Positions 37,652-49,230 of a DNA stretch of 64,000 bases are shown here, piece after piece. The translations under genes were made by a program, and so were the position numbers. Under the pieces are notes generated by a model. The model was not told the DNA's origin, searched no databases, and saw only the letters and a list, made by a program, of their open reading frames with translations. Source of the DNA: Membranipora membranacea (lineage: Eukaryota > Bryozoa > Gymnolaemata > Cheilostomatida > Membraniporidae); assembly GCA_914767715.1 (NCBI GenBank), contig OU612065.1, positions 13,640,001 through 13,704,000 on the forward strand, read 5' to 3'. How positions within the stretch are numbered: the stretch's first letter is position 1; the number at the start of each line of letters is the position of its first letter.

Positions 37652-37900
37652 CAGGGGGGTCTTTCAATTGGAAAGAGCGATCCTTTACTAAAGCAAGTTA
37701 TCACTATCACATCGCTCAAAATTATCACTCACTTGGTCTTTCAGTTAGACAAAATCGCTCCCAAATCGCTCACTCAGAATGTACATAGTTCCATCAAGTG
37801 ACTGAGCGATCTGAAAGCGAGAGGCTAGCAGGTATCACTCACTCACTGAGTGAGCGATCAGATTGTGATTTTGGCTGTTTCTAATTGAAAAACCCCCCTG
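37652..37900. mobile_element. 249-bp MITE with 23-bp terminal inverted repeats
   Basis: The left end (37652-37674) and the inverted right end (37878-37900) match at 21 of 23 positions, starting CAGGGGGGT and continuing TTTCAATT. The interior has no coding capacity but carries many copies of GATCGCTC/GAGCGATC and ACTCACTCACTGAGTGAG-like short palindromes. No target-site duplication is obvious (left flank GTCAAA, right flank GGTTGA), so the superfamily is undetermined. hAT-like ends often begin CAGGG, which is only a hint. Confidence 0.75.
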
Positions 37901-37924
37901 GGTTGAACTTCCACCAGTTCCCTG

Positions 37925-37962
37925 CTTGCACCAATAAACTGGAGGGAGTTCATTGCTTGCAC
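37925..37962. repeat. Micro-palindrome insert with perfect 7-bp target duplication (copy C)
   Basis: The insert 37932-37955 is 24 bp: CAATAAACT, spacer GGAGGG, AGTTCATTG. The arms match at eight of nine. CTTGCAC is repeated exactly at 37925-37931 and 37956-37962. On the minus strand it begins CAATGAACTCCCTC, as in the other copies. Confidence 0.85.
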
Positions 37963-37980
37963 AAGCTCACTGCTGTGGGT

Positions 37981-38018
37981 CTATGATCAAGGAGTCAGCT
38001 CCTCAGAGTGAATATGAT
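37981..38018. repeat. Tentative CAAGGAGT micro-insert
   Basis: CAAGGAGT and a partial inverse CTCCT lie between CTATGAT (37981-37987) and ATATGAT (38012-38018), six of seven matching. The right end does not form the expected CTTG, so this is a weak or diverged member. Confidence 0.25.
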
Positions 38019-40144
38019 TATAATTGAGATCAGTGGAGTGTGGAGGAAATGCAGTTCTCCTAAGGCAGTGTGAGATATTGAATTGAATGAGCTAATTGGA
38101 CAAATAATAATAATCTTACATTTATTATAAATATTATTTTATTATTATTATATGTATATCTATTTATTAAATAACAATAGAATAGCAGAGAGAGTTGTTG
38201 AAGTTTTATCATTAGTCTGAAGAAGTAAGAGACAGAAATCATATAGTCTATATATCTCACTAGTTCCTCATCTGGTGCATACCTAAGATGGACAGGTAAC
38301 AGTGGAGTGAGTAATAACAACAATTTCACATTGAATTTCCTTTCAATATCCAACAAGATATTAATTTCTGGTAGAAATGTACTGAAATGGAAATGACAAA
38401 AGGTGAAGGACAAATGTCAGAGCTATTAATTTTCGGGGGACCGGCCCCCCTCCCCAATACAAGTCTTGGAAAATCAGCCTACAAGATGTCAGCCTCCTTG
38501 TTAACAAATTCTGGAAATAGTTTCCTTACAAAGTGAGTGCCTCATGGCCAAAGCAAGCTGATAACTATAGTTATTTTCACATTAATGGTTACTGCTTTTC
38601 CATTAGGGTTCAAATTTTCTATTAAAAATATGTCTGCAATACTCAGTGTCCAATATTATTCAGTTTTTGATGGGCTCCTTGTCCTGACCAATGAACTAAA
38701 CCTTTAGTTCATTGTCCTGACCATTATTTTGTTTTTATCAATATGCAAATATGTAATGTATTATAACTATTATACCAACTAGGATTTGTATTTAACCTTA
38801 GTTCAGTATCAGCCACACAGAACCACCAAGTGCTTCGAGTGGTGACTACTTGACCTATGCAATGTAAATATTTGGTTGTCAGGCTTAGGAGTATTAAACT
38901 ATATCCAATCCCTTTTTACAGCCCAAGCAGGTGCCCCTATAGTGGGTGGCTCTCCCTCATCTTTTTTTTTCTCTGTTCAGACGGTAGTCTCAGTCTCTTG
39001 CTTGCTAGATAAACATTATGAATCCTTCCTATTCTTCCCATCTAGCATTGTCCCGCGTAAAACCAGTGGCTGCATGACAAAGCTTTCCACAGCTATCCAC
39101 CTCCGCTTGATTTGCATAAATAAGGGTGGTCAATGAATCTTGCAGACCTCATAAAACTTGCCTTGACTCATCAAACAGCCAAAAACTAAGACTTATTTCA
39201 CTTAACAGCATTGCTAACGATGACCCTGACCTTGGGTTTCTAATATGAGTAGGGGCACAACATTAATTGGGAATTATTCCCTGGTGTCTGATCAAGGGAA
39301 AACTACTCTAGCTCTGAAGTCACACTGCAGTAAATTGAAGAAAAACTGGATATATATATATTGGAATTTTGTGATTATTGAAAAAGATGAGAAGACAGCT
39401 GCCTAGTGACTAGGCACTCATAAAAATCCTCTGTTCAAAGCGAGCTCTAATCTGCCCTGACATGCTTAGCTCTTCTAGGTGCCTAAAATTTATGGAAGTG
39501 AGGAGTCAACCCTGGCAGTCCTGTACCATAACTGATACAAGACTGTTTCAACTGCTGACTCTGTTCTGATCCCCTTTACGAGTCATTACCATCCGAGGAC
39601 CCCAGGGAGAAGTCAGTACACAATTTGCCCATATAATTCTAGATCTAGATCATATTCATTCAGGCTTCATCACAACAGGCAGGGAAGGTCACACGAGATA
39701 TGATAATTTTGTTTGGGTTGTCCTCTCGTGATCAGGAAGGAGACAACTCCCAACAATTATGTTTTAATTTTATTAGCGTTTTTTTTCAATATTTAGCATA
39801 CAGGGATGTGTCTGTTGTATTCAGACTGTAGCTATGATATATGTTGCCAAAAATAACGAGCTTGAATGGAAATAATTTTGTATTTATGTCCTAAAACATT
39901 GCCACATAAATGTGGCACTTTTATTCTTCAGATTTTTACCAAATGCTACGAGCATCTACATGACAATATCTATAGCACTATCTGTTGGTTTCAACATGGA
40001 TGAATTCAACCTTCATTTTGATTTTATTATAGGCCTAATGAATAATCAAAACCTTCATACAAAACTATCCTTATTGGTCCCAGCTGTCCAAGCACACTGA
40101 TCTGCACATTCATTGGATTCATCATTGAACTTAAATTCATTTAG
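38019..40144. other. Intergenic; NR2C2AP promoter and first exon presumably here
   Basis: There are no recognisable coding exons. A GC-rich inverted patch (GGGGGACCGGCCCCC, 38436-38450) and one perfect micro-palindrome (38682-38721) are present. The missing 5' end of NR2C2AP should lie in the right-hand part. Confidence 0.45.
38682..38721. repeat. Micro-palindrome insert with perfect 7-bp target duplication (copy B)
   Basis: The insert 38689-38714 is 26 bp with perfect 12-bp arms, CAATGAACTAAA and TTTAGTTCATTG, around CC. TCCTGAC is repeated exactly at 38682-38688 and 38715-38721. Its centre differs from the CCCTC type, so the arms rather than the spacer define the family. Confidence 0.85.
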
Positions 40145-41201
40145 AGTTAGCTCAGTGCTGAATAAGGACACAAGAACGTACGGTAAACAGTTCTTGTTTG
40201 ATGGAACAGAAGAGACTTGCTGGAACTCAGACGAAGGAGAATCTCAATTTGTCATCATAAAATTTGAAGAGGTTGTTAACATCTCTGAGGTGGGAACAAA
40301 TGTTTTAAGTTCCCTTAATACCAACCTGCTATATTAGATGAACTTTCAATAATGATATCTGAGTAGGAATAGGATCACACACAATTTATGACTTCAATCT
40401 GCTCCCGATATCATACGAAATTCAAGGTGCCTAACAGTTTACATCATAGACTTAATAATAAACCAAGAAAGGACACTATATGGATCATTAGCGTTTGCGT
40501 AGCATTGTATTATCAACCACTTCCCCAACAACTAGGAGCATATTGTAAATTTGATTCTATAAGGAATATACTTTGCATACTAATTGTATATTTTACAGGT
40601 TCACATACAGTTTCAAGGTGGCTTTGCTTGTTTACAATGTTCATTGCTGGTAGATGCACAAGACAAGAAGGAGTTGGAATTGAAGGAGAAGATTTATCCT
40701 ATTGATGTCAATAAACCACAAGTATCCTTTATTTCACTTGAAAATAAAATCCTCAATTTGTTACAAGTTTGTCAACCAAATTCATTTATTGGGGGTCAAC
40801 CATGACGGGATAGGTTGATTGGCTGAAGAGAAGGATTCAAAGTCATCCATGATTTTTCTCACACTTTGATTTCATCATACATAGACATAGAGGATATTAC
40901 GCTATAGTTAATCAAAGAAGTCGGGCCAAATTTATGTAGCATACTCACAATGGTAAAATATATCTGAGTTAGTTAATCAGGGGTGCCCATGTCATATGAG
41001 CCTACTGAGAAATATTTCTAATCATTGTATAAAAGCACAGTCTTCATTTTTACACAATACATATTAGACTTAACAGCCAAACTTCAGAAATTTGTACTCA
41101 AGGAACCTATATCAGGACAGAGGATAAAGTTGCATCTTGAACAGCCAACTGATACATATGGAAGAATCATTGTTTACAACCTGGATTTGATAGGGAGTTG
41201 A
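40145..41201 (+). CDS. NR2C2AP: NR2C2AP (TRA16) homologue, 5' exon missing
   Basis: Three exons are clear: 40145-40289 (phase 2 entry), 40599-40721 and 41088-41201 with stop TGA. They give about 127 residues. Human NR2C2AP is a protein of about 139 residues with a discoidin/F5-F8-type-C-like fold, reported to bind the orphan nuclear receptor NR2C2 (TR4) and repress it. Family blocks are RVSSVLNKDTRTYGKQFLFD, EETCWNSDEGESQFVIIKF, IQFQGGFACL and the C-terminal TYGRIIVYNLDLIG. Only about 10 N-terminal residues are absent by comparison with the family. No ATG precedes the block in frame, so a short first exon must lie upstream, and I could not place it. Confidence 0.85.
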
Positions 41202-42122
41202 ATGTAACGCAATGTTTGCATTGATGGTGCTACCTAACTACTGACTATGGCAGACACTTGGCAAAAGATATAATAGACGGATCGGACAGACCAACAAAAC
41301 TACGGAATTATAGCTGAAACTCGGATATCTTAAAACAATACTGATAAACAATTATAATCCTGATGCCAAAATCAATATTAAGCTTTTTATAGATAATCAA
41401 GATATATTGTTCTAATTCAAATAATATCAGCGCCATTGAACAAAATTGCAGTCAATCATTCCAAATATATTATTTTACTGGGCATGACATGCGGACCACC
41501 TTACAGTAATTGTAGTTGTCAGTTGGTCTGATTTCCCTATTGCCGTATGCCAGTACCATAATAAGATGAAATTCCCTACGTAGTTTTAAGAGTCATTTTA
41601 CGAATGAAGCATCTTTATAGAAAGTAAGTTGGAGCTTACGCACAAAACTGATTGTGACACAGCAGTTTTTAACTGGTTGCCTCAAAGGTAATCAGAGATT
41701 CCGGGCAAACTAGAATTTTCCACGAAGTGAAAATGACTTAATTTGCAACAAGTGAGGTGAGAATAATTGTTAACACAATGATATGGGATCTCCCTTCTGA
41801 TGTTCTAGCATGTATTTCCAACTGCAGGCAAGATGGAAAGAAAGATATGAAAGAACCAGGGTTTCAAACAACTTCTCATAGATTAATAGCAGATTGCACC
41901 TTCTGCATAGGGAAAAAGACAAAATCTAATTTGGATGACTATTCAGCCAGAATTCTTGTGAAACATTTCATCCATCAAGTACTCAAACTCAGCTAAAATA
42001 GAATACCACAGAGCAGTTTCCTGTTCCTGTTATTATTTAGCCTGTGCTCTATCATCATTACAGCAATGTCTCGGAACATCCCCTAAACTGAAGTGCAATC
42101 AAGCTTAGAGTCAGCAACTACT

Positions 42123-42148
42123 GTTCCATCAAAGTTCATTGGTTCCAT
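42123..42148. repeat. 12-bp solo form of the micro-insert with perfect 7-bp duplication
   Basis: CAAAGTTCATTG (42130-42141) lies exactly between two GTTCCAT heptamers (42123-42129 and 42142-42148). The insert consists of the CAA start and the AGTTCATTG arm only, as if the left arm and spacer had been lost after insertion. Confidence 0.7.
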
Positions 42149-42699
42149 GCATATATCCTCATTTACAGGGGTATTTCTCGCGTACAATCTTACTCCTTAA
42201 TGATCCTATTTCGTTCATCTAGATGAGGCATGATCTGAGCAGGGAGCGCCCTCCCTGATCTGAGGTCACACAAAAAAAACAATTTGCTTTGTAGCAATTA
42301 CCTTTCCCTTTTGTCTGAAGAGATAACTCTTATGTGATGTGTAATGTTGCAAAGAATTAGTTTTTTTCAAGTTGTGTTCTCTTGTAAAATATATTTTATC
42401 ACAGACATGTTATTCGAATTAGAGAGTTCTATGAAAACACACTGTGTGTCAGTGGTAAACTTGGTATTTGGTGTGCACATCAATGTCTAAGTCATACAAT
42501 ATTTGTGAAAGGTTTGTAAACTTGAGGCCTAAGATATTAATTGGATATATTACCATCACTGATACATTAGGTCATCAAACTACCATTATTTAGGCAAAAT
42601 TCAATGAACACCACCCTCACGAATATAGCTTAACTGTTCGAACATTGAAGTTTGAACACCTTTGAAGCTGATACTTTCACATTCGGGACTGCCTGCCCA

Positions 42700-42722
42700 A
42701 TATATATATATATATATATATA
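42700..42722. repeat. TA dinucleotide microsatellite
   Basis: About eleven TA units lie shortly upstream of the BAP1 start codon. Confidence 0.85.
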
Positions 42723-42809
42723 AGAGAACTACAAAAGCTTCAAATTTGAGCCTTCCTTGGCTGGCTGATCATTGTTGGTAAAAGAGTATATGCTTGAGAA
42801 CTCAAGAAG

Positions 42810-45800
42810 ATGGTTCAACCCTGGTATGAGCTGGAGAGCGATCCAGGTAAGCTTTTTAATTAAGTCTTTATTTCATTATTTGATCTGCTTCTCACCTACA
42901 GTACCTCACCACTTAAATAAGGATTGACCTCTATCACTATTTCAATAATTATATTAGTTCAACAAGCCAAGCAATGCAATAAAGTTTATTGGGCCAATGG
43001 AAAGTCATTACAGAAGAAAAAGTCCAGTTCTGTATGGGCCCCGCCCGCCCCGTAGCCATTTTTATGGGAAAATCATGTAGAAGGCAGCCTATGTATGTTG
43101 CGTGCAAAGAAATGTTCTAGGAACTTAGTCCAATCTAACACCCGTGTGATGTGAGACGTGTGTCAGGTGCTGTATGGGACATGTCCTACACTACAGCACT
43201 CCAGGCCTATAAAGCATTGTTGTTTGTGCTACAGGACATGTACCATACAGCACCTGCCACATGTCTTCCCCGTCGCAAGCTACGATTTATAAGCCCATTC
43301 AGAACTGCAGAATTTTTTGTAATGGTGAGATTCCTCTTCGATAACTGGTATGAAATACTGTAGAGGATGCTTTTATTCTACCCAATTATTATTCATAAAT
43401 AATGTTTTGGTTCTGCTGGTAACAGCCAACTAGCCTGTCATGAGATACGCTCTTTCATTTTACTTTTCTAATTTAAGGTCTTTTCACTCTGCTCGTGGAG
43501 GACTTTGGCATCGAAGGTGTACAAGTAGAAGAGATTTATGACTTGGATACTGTGACTGAAATGTGCAGGTACGCTGATTGTGGCCAAAACACAGAAGTTG
43601 ATCTTATTGTGAAGCTGATCTATGATGGTGATGGCAGTCAAACTATATTATTCCATTCAGACCTCGTATTATACAAAAGATATAATGACCCAGTCTATAT
43701 TTCGACTTAGATGATGGCGAGCCCTTAATACTTTTAATCGTAAATGGTCTTTATTGTAGCGAAGTATTGGGGTTTATTTTCCTATTCCGGTGGATTGAAG
43801 ACCGTAGGAGACGAAGAAAACTTCTTAATGAAGGCAGTCTTTCAGTAAAAGACCGTGGTATTCTTAAAGAGATGTTTTTCGCTCATCAGGTAGGCACAGT
43901 GAGACACGCCCTTTCGGTAGCAGCCCTTGAAAAACCAGGTTTTAACAATTTTCAAAGATGAAATACACTGAGCTCATGCACTGTCATTCATATTGATTTT
44001 TAGTCATTGATGCCTATCAATTCTATCAGCTTTTACAGGCATAAGTCTTCACATTAGTATTGAAAGCTCAACTGATAAAAATTGCATTTATTCTGTTTAT
44101 GGTCAACTGCTTCATTTACTATGATTTTCAAGGTCATTCCAAACTCTTGTGCCACCCATGCATTGCTGAGTATACTACTTAACTCGGATAATAATGCTGT
44201 CAAACTAACAGCTGATCTGACTAAGCTTAAAACTTCTACTCGTGGTATGTCTCCAGAGCAGAAAGGAGAGGCCATCGCTAGTATTCCCAGGATTGCGGAT
44301 GCACATAATAACCATGCAAGGTATACTATTAACACTTTCATGTGGATTATTGTTGATTTAATTGGAGGGGATCATATTGGTTATATGATGTGCCAGAAAT
44401 GCAAAAGAGGGTTAAAATTTTAAAACTCAAATGATAAGTGTTGAAACTTATACCAATTCATCAAAGCTGATATTTATTTTTGTAATTTATAGTCCTCATT
44501 TGCGATTGCTGCAAGAGAATAAGGCTAGTGCACCAGGTGCCTCACAGACAGGAGAAGCGTATCACTATGTATCTTATCTACCTATGAATGGCAGACTATA
44601 TGAAATGGATGGGCTCAAACCATGGCCACTTGACCATGGTGAGTGCCTAATTATACTCGTATAAATTTGTATACCATTTAGTTTGGGAAATTGTAAAACT
44701 CTTGTAACCGGATGCAACAATAATTTGGAAAGACTATTAGTTGAACATAACACCTTCAATGGATACTGTTTTATCTTATATTGTGTCATTTCAGGTAAAA
44801 TAGACAAGGACTGGACCGAAAAGTTTAGTGATGTTATCACAGAAAGGCTTGGTGGGTAAGTAGAAGTTTCCAGCTATGTCTAACTAGCATAAAAATATGT
44901 GATCTCTTATTAATTCGAGCGTTCATCAATTGCGGCTATTACTTTTGCTATTTTTTACCCTTTGTGTTATTGCTGATATGGAAAACCATACGGGATTGAA
45001 TATAAACTGATGACTTTACTAAGTCCCACAATTTCTATTTCAGTGGTGATATTATGTTCAACCTCATGGCGGTCGTTCCCGATAAAAGGAAGGCGTGGCG
45101 AGACAAAATTGGAAATTTACAACAGAACTGGGTGCTGTTAGAAAAGAATTTCAATTCTGTAAGTTGTGTGTAGTTCAAACAGCATATTATTTCTTCATTA
45201 AACAAGTGAATGAAGTCGACCAACCATATGCTGGTGATATCAGTGAAAGGTAAACCACTGAGATGTTGGTTGACCAAGTCATATTTGTAGTGCATAATTT
45301 TGTTGTTCCATTCTTGACAGATTATAAAACAATGGAATGACTCCATACCTGATCCCATGAAAGCATTGATACCCACAAATACTGCACTCACAGTGAAGCA
45401 ATGGATGGAGCTTCTGAGAGAAGAACACAACTACCATTTACCTGTAGCTCAACCTGAGAGCCCACTGAAAAGTCCTGTGAAGCCTGACACTGAGAACACA
45501 AGCATGAGTTCACAGGTACGACATGAAAAATATATAATGTATTGTGAAATAGATTTTGTTGTCTTTGGTGTCACGGATTTGTAAAGTGGCAGTGACTGTT
45601 ACAGCTATAACCTTTCATCAATCGTTTTGAGCATTAGGCCTTACTAAGTATTTCCGTTTTACCACCTGACTTGTATTATTCGGTATCTTGTGGAATCTCA
45701 GCCTACCACATAAATTTTTATGCCTCATAATCTGTGACATGAGGATTATGTGATCTTAGTCTGCACAGGAAAGAAGTGTAGTTCTTATATGACCTTGTCT

Positions 45801-47689
45801 ATTTTACCTAAATTTTTTGTTTCTTGCTATCTTGTTGCTTTGATGTGTTTTCAAACATTTTGGTCGTAAATGTTAAGAAGCACATCTCATCATATTAGCT
45901 TCTGACCCGTTGCCGTGGTGATGTGTCAATTCTGATCAAATGTAGCTTTACTAATAAGGCTCTCCTTTGCTTCAGGTTGAAAATCTGATCACAAGACTTT
46001 CAGAAATAGATGAAGACAGCACTACAGAAGTGATGGTTCATCAGGTTGACCTTGATACCAATGAAAAACAAGAGCTTCAGGAGTTATCAGACTTTGATCC
46101 GTATAAAACTACCAGCCTGGAATTGCAAAAGTCTGGTTCAGCTAATGCCCTTTCCTTGCAAGTAAGTACTATCCACATGTGAATGTAATTATGATTATCA
46201 GTATTATGGTATTGAGGATACAAGCAGTCAAAATCATGCATCTCCTCCCTTGTCTGTCACTTTATAGTGAGTAAGATATAGTATAACGGAGCTAGCATTA
46301 TTGTTTAGTCAATGTGAGCAAAGAGAAAGATTTTTATATTTGTTTATTTACTAGTATGGCAGCAAAGCTGTAAACTTTAACGTAAGTTCAACAAGTTCAT
46401 GCTTCCAGTGCCAAAATAATTGATGAAGTACATAAATTCGGAAGATATCTGAATCCGGCCAGCTATCAATTATCATGTCATCATTGTTCGACATGTAATA
46501 GTGAAGGGGTTTGGGCCGTGTTATAATTAGCTTGCCACAACAATTGGGCTTAGGGCACCCTCAGAGCCGATATATTTAATATAGTAACTGACATTGACTT
46601 GTTGTATTATCTAAAAATGGATCATCGTTGTTTACTGAATTATCTTCGAAATGAATGGTTTTATAACATCCGTCGATTTGGCAAGTTTACCAGCAAGGTT
46701 ACCTTGGTCAGTCATCTTGGTGGTGTGGATTCCCGAATTTATCTGAGAAGAGTCTGTTTTACTGGTTCTAGGAGTTGTTGGAAATGCTCACTGATATGAA
46801 ATCTCACATAACTGATACAGAGCAGCAGCTGAAGGAACAGGAAGATTTACGTGACAAATATAAGGTTAGCCATGTTCTTCTCTTGTTGCGGTTATGAAAA
46901 ACACAAATCAGAGTTCCCTTCCCTTAAAATCACATTTTCGCGCAGTAAAACGAACTGGTGATAAACTGAAATATTATTTGTGTCCATTTAATCCCTTGAT
47001 TCCCCAGATAAAAACAGTACTAATGAAAGTTGACCAATGATATAGACTTGCATCAAAAAAGGTACCTTGAGTCGATTCCAATATTTGAGTATAGATTATC
47101 ATGAATCAATGCCGCTCAAGGGAGAAGAGCTGCATTTTGATAATAGTATTCTGAGAGCATAAAATACTATAAATTTACTATGGTAGCACCAGTAGAATAC
47201 CAATCAATGGAGAATTTAATTGAGTCCGTACTAATGGCAATTCTAAAAGAATCCTCCTGTTTGCCATTGCCTAAATTAATGTTTTTCTTCAATTCGTCTG
47301 GCCTCTTTGCATTGAGATAACAGAGCGAGAATATCATGATGAGTACACTTATCTGTATCTGTATCTCACTTGATGTTAGTTTTCCTTCATTCTTCTGGTA
47401 TACCTTGCAACTGATAACCAAGTAATTTTGTCTCATCATTATAAATTGCTTGTACTTTTAGATTGACGTATGTAGACGAACTCACAACTATTATCCTTTT
47501 ATTACAACATTCCTGCGTATGTTGTCTGAGCGAGGGAATCTGAATGATATGGTGTCTCAGCTTACACAGCCTAAGAAAAAAATAGCCCCTACTCAGGTTT
47601 CCAGCAACACCAGCAATAATGGGAAAAATAAAAAGAGACCACTGCCTGACAAAAAGAAAAGTGGCAGCAAAACTAAAAAGAGAAGATAG
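42810..47689 (+). CDS. BAP1: BAP1 / Calypso nuclear deubiquitinase
   Basis: Eleven exons close in frame to 489 residues: 42810-42846, 43478-43568, 43760-43889, 44133-44320, 44493-44638, 44795-44855, 45044-45158, 45321-45515, 45976-46161, 46772-46864 and 47462-47689. BAP1 is the UCH-family cysteine protease that, with ASXL, removes ubiquitin from histone H2A. The UCH domain fills about residues 1-240 ([39 protein letters not shown]). The catalytic residues are intact: Q86 (FFAHQ), C92 ([10 protein letters not shown]), H173 (YHYVSYLP) and D188 (EMDGL). A candidate HCF-1-binding motif, EHNY, is at 291-294. The C-terminal ULD ([17 protein letters not shown]) should bind ASXL, and a Lys/Arg-rich tail is a likely nuclear signal. 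It is much shorter than human BAP1 (729) and close to fly Calypso (471), because the middle is reduced. Confidence 0.95.
43154..43266. repeat. 113-bp hairpin-forming inverted repeat in BAP1 intron 1
   Basis: CAGGTGCTGTATGG (43164-43177) is perfectly inverted at 43243-43256. The match continues imperfectly on both sides to arms of roughly 33 bases around a loop of roughly 40. The size and stem suit a small MITE or a microRNA-like precursor. Nothing in the sequence decides between them. Confidence 0.6.
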
Positions 47690-49230
47690 ACATTTACAAA
47701 AAGTTATAATTCATTTTTTTGTAAAACAATTTTAGACCTGTTCATGTACTTTACACACAATTTATTAGATGTAAATATCAAGGACGTTGATAACCTACCA
47801 TGCAAGGTTTTTAATCTACTAGAGGTGTTCAAATTAGAAAATATTCAAAATATGTCAAAATCGACCTGGTTTAAAGCTTCACTGATGATGCCTATAGCTG
47901 TGAATGAAACTCTATCATACCCCAAGTATATTTTGTGAGGAAAAACCTGCTTGACTCACTTGTGAATTCCATACCAGTAATATTGTAAATATTGTACATA
48001 CATGCTGTGCTTATGGTTTCTTCATATGTAACCAACACCAACATACAATTACGTATTTTACACATTGCTTTTGCATTGGATTCAGCAGTATGTAGCATAC
48101 TGAGACTTGGGGGTACATTTTGTTGTAACCTCCTTGTTTGGGCAATGAAAATATTCTCCAAATCGAGTTAAGATTGGTTAAAAAAACAACAAATAAAGCA
48201 GTTAGTAGATAGAGGAAGCATGCAAGTGGTGACAGCTAACCTTCCTTACGCACAAACAGCAGTGTGTATCTTACATATACTGAAGGTTAAGTGTGTGCCC
48301 TAATTCTTATCCTCACCTTCATCCTAAATAAAATGGTTGTTCTTGTACCACGGGATGCTGCTTACAGATCAACTCCAAGATTGAGTGTCACTTTTTACTA
48401 TTGCCTTCGGAACGGTTACAAAAATGGGTGGTCGACAGGTTTAAGTTAGATGAAATAATCCAAACGCTGCAAAAAAAACTGTCATGAATATGAATGGGTG
48501 CACACATGCAATGTGAGAAATAGTTGAATCAGTCATGATGCTGCTCCCTGAATCATTACCTTTCCCAGTATTGATAACAGCAGGTTAGTATTGTTGATTG
48601 ATTGATTTGTATTCTATCACAAACTATAAAAGTTGCGAGAAAAAGGTTGCTGGTACATGTACTCTGCTAAAAATTAATGAAGTTGCCTTGCATGTTGTTA
48701 ATGTGTTGGCTTGGTCGTTAATAGTAGCGCTTGCATTCAAGGACTCTACTTGGGCTTACCAATATGACATTGCATTCAAATGACCAACTAATCCCATATT
48801 ATCTTTAGAAATACTAGCTGATTTGTCCTCAGTAAAAAAAAGGCGACTGAATAACAGTTTCCTTTCGCAGTTGGTCACTTTGTGATTTGGCTGTGTGGTT
48901 CTGTTGGGGATCTAAATAGTGAGGTGTCCTTTTTGCTATAAACTGAATTGGTTGAATTTCCTGTGACAGCTAGGCACAAGGCACCATTCTCCCTGTTGGC
49001 TACTTGTCCACCCTCCTTGTAGAGGACAAGAGTTGCCTCCTCTTTCCTTTACTGCTGCCTTTCAGAAAAAGTTTTATTCCATCCACAATGAAAAATAATT
49101 TTCTGTATTATGAACATTATGGTCCTTATTGCTAGTGTGACTACAAATGTTTGATTCTTTCACAATAAATGTCAAAGGTAAACACAGGAAATTATGTTTT
49201 CTACCTGAAACTCTTCCTGTGGTGTTTTAG
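47690..49230. other. BAP1 3' UTR and intergenic
   Basis: AATAAA at 48192-48197 is a plausible BAP1 polyadenylation signal. Earlier exons of the unassigned gene that ends at 50435 should be here, but I could not recognise them. Confidence 0.45.

Larger units (their letters stand above)
41202..42809. other. Intergenic between NR2C2AP and BAP1
   Basis: No gene is supported. It carries a shortened micro-insert (42123-42148) and a TA microsatellite (about 42700-42722). The BAP1 promoter should lie near its right end. Confidence 0.45.

Noticed and set aside
43151-43363. Plus-strand ORF in BAP1 intron 1
   Set aside because: It is the translation of the hairpin inverted repeat, not a gene.
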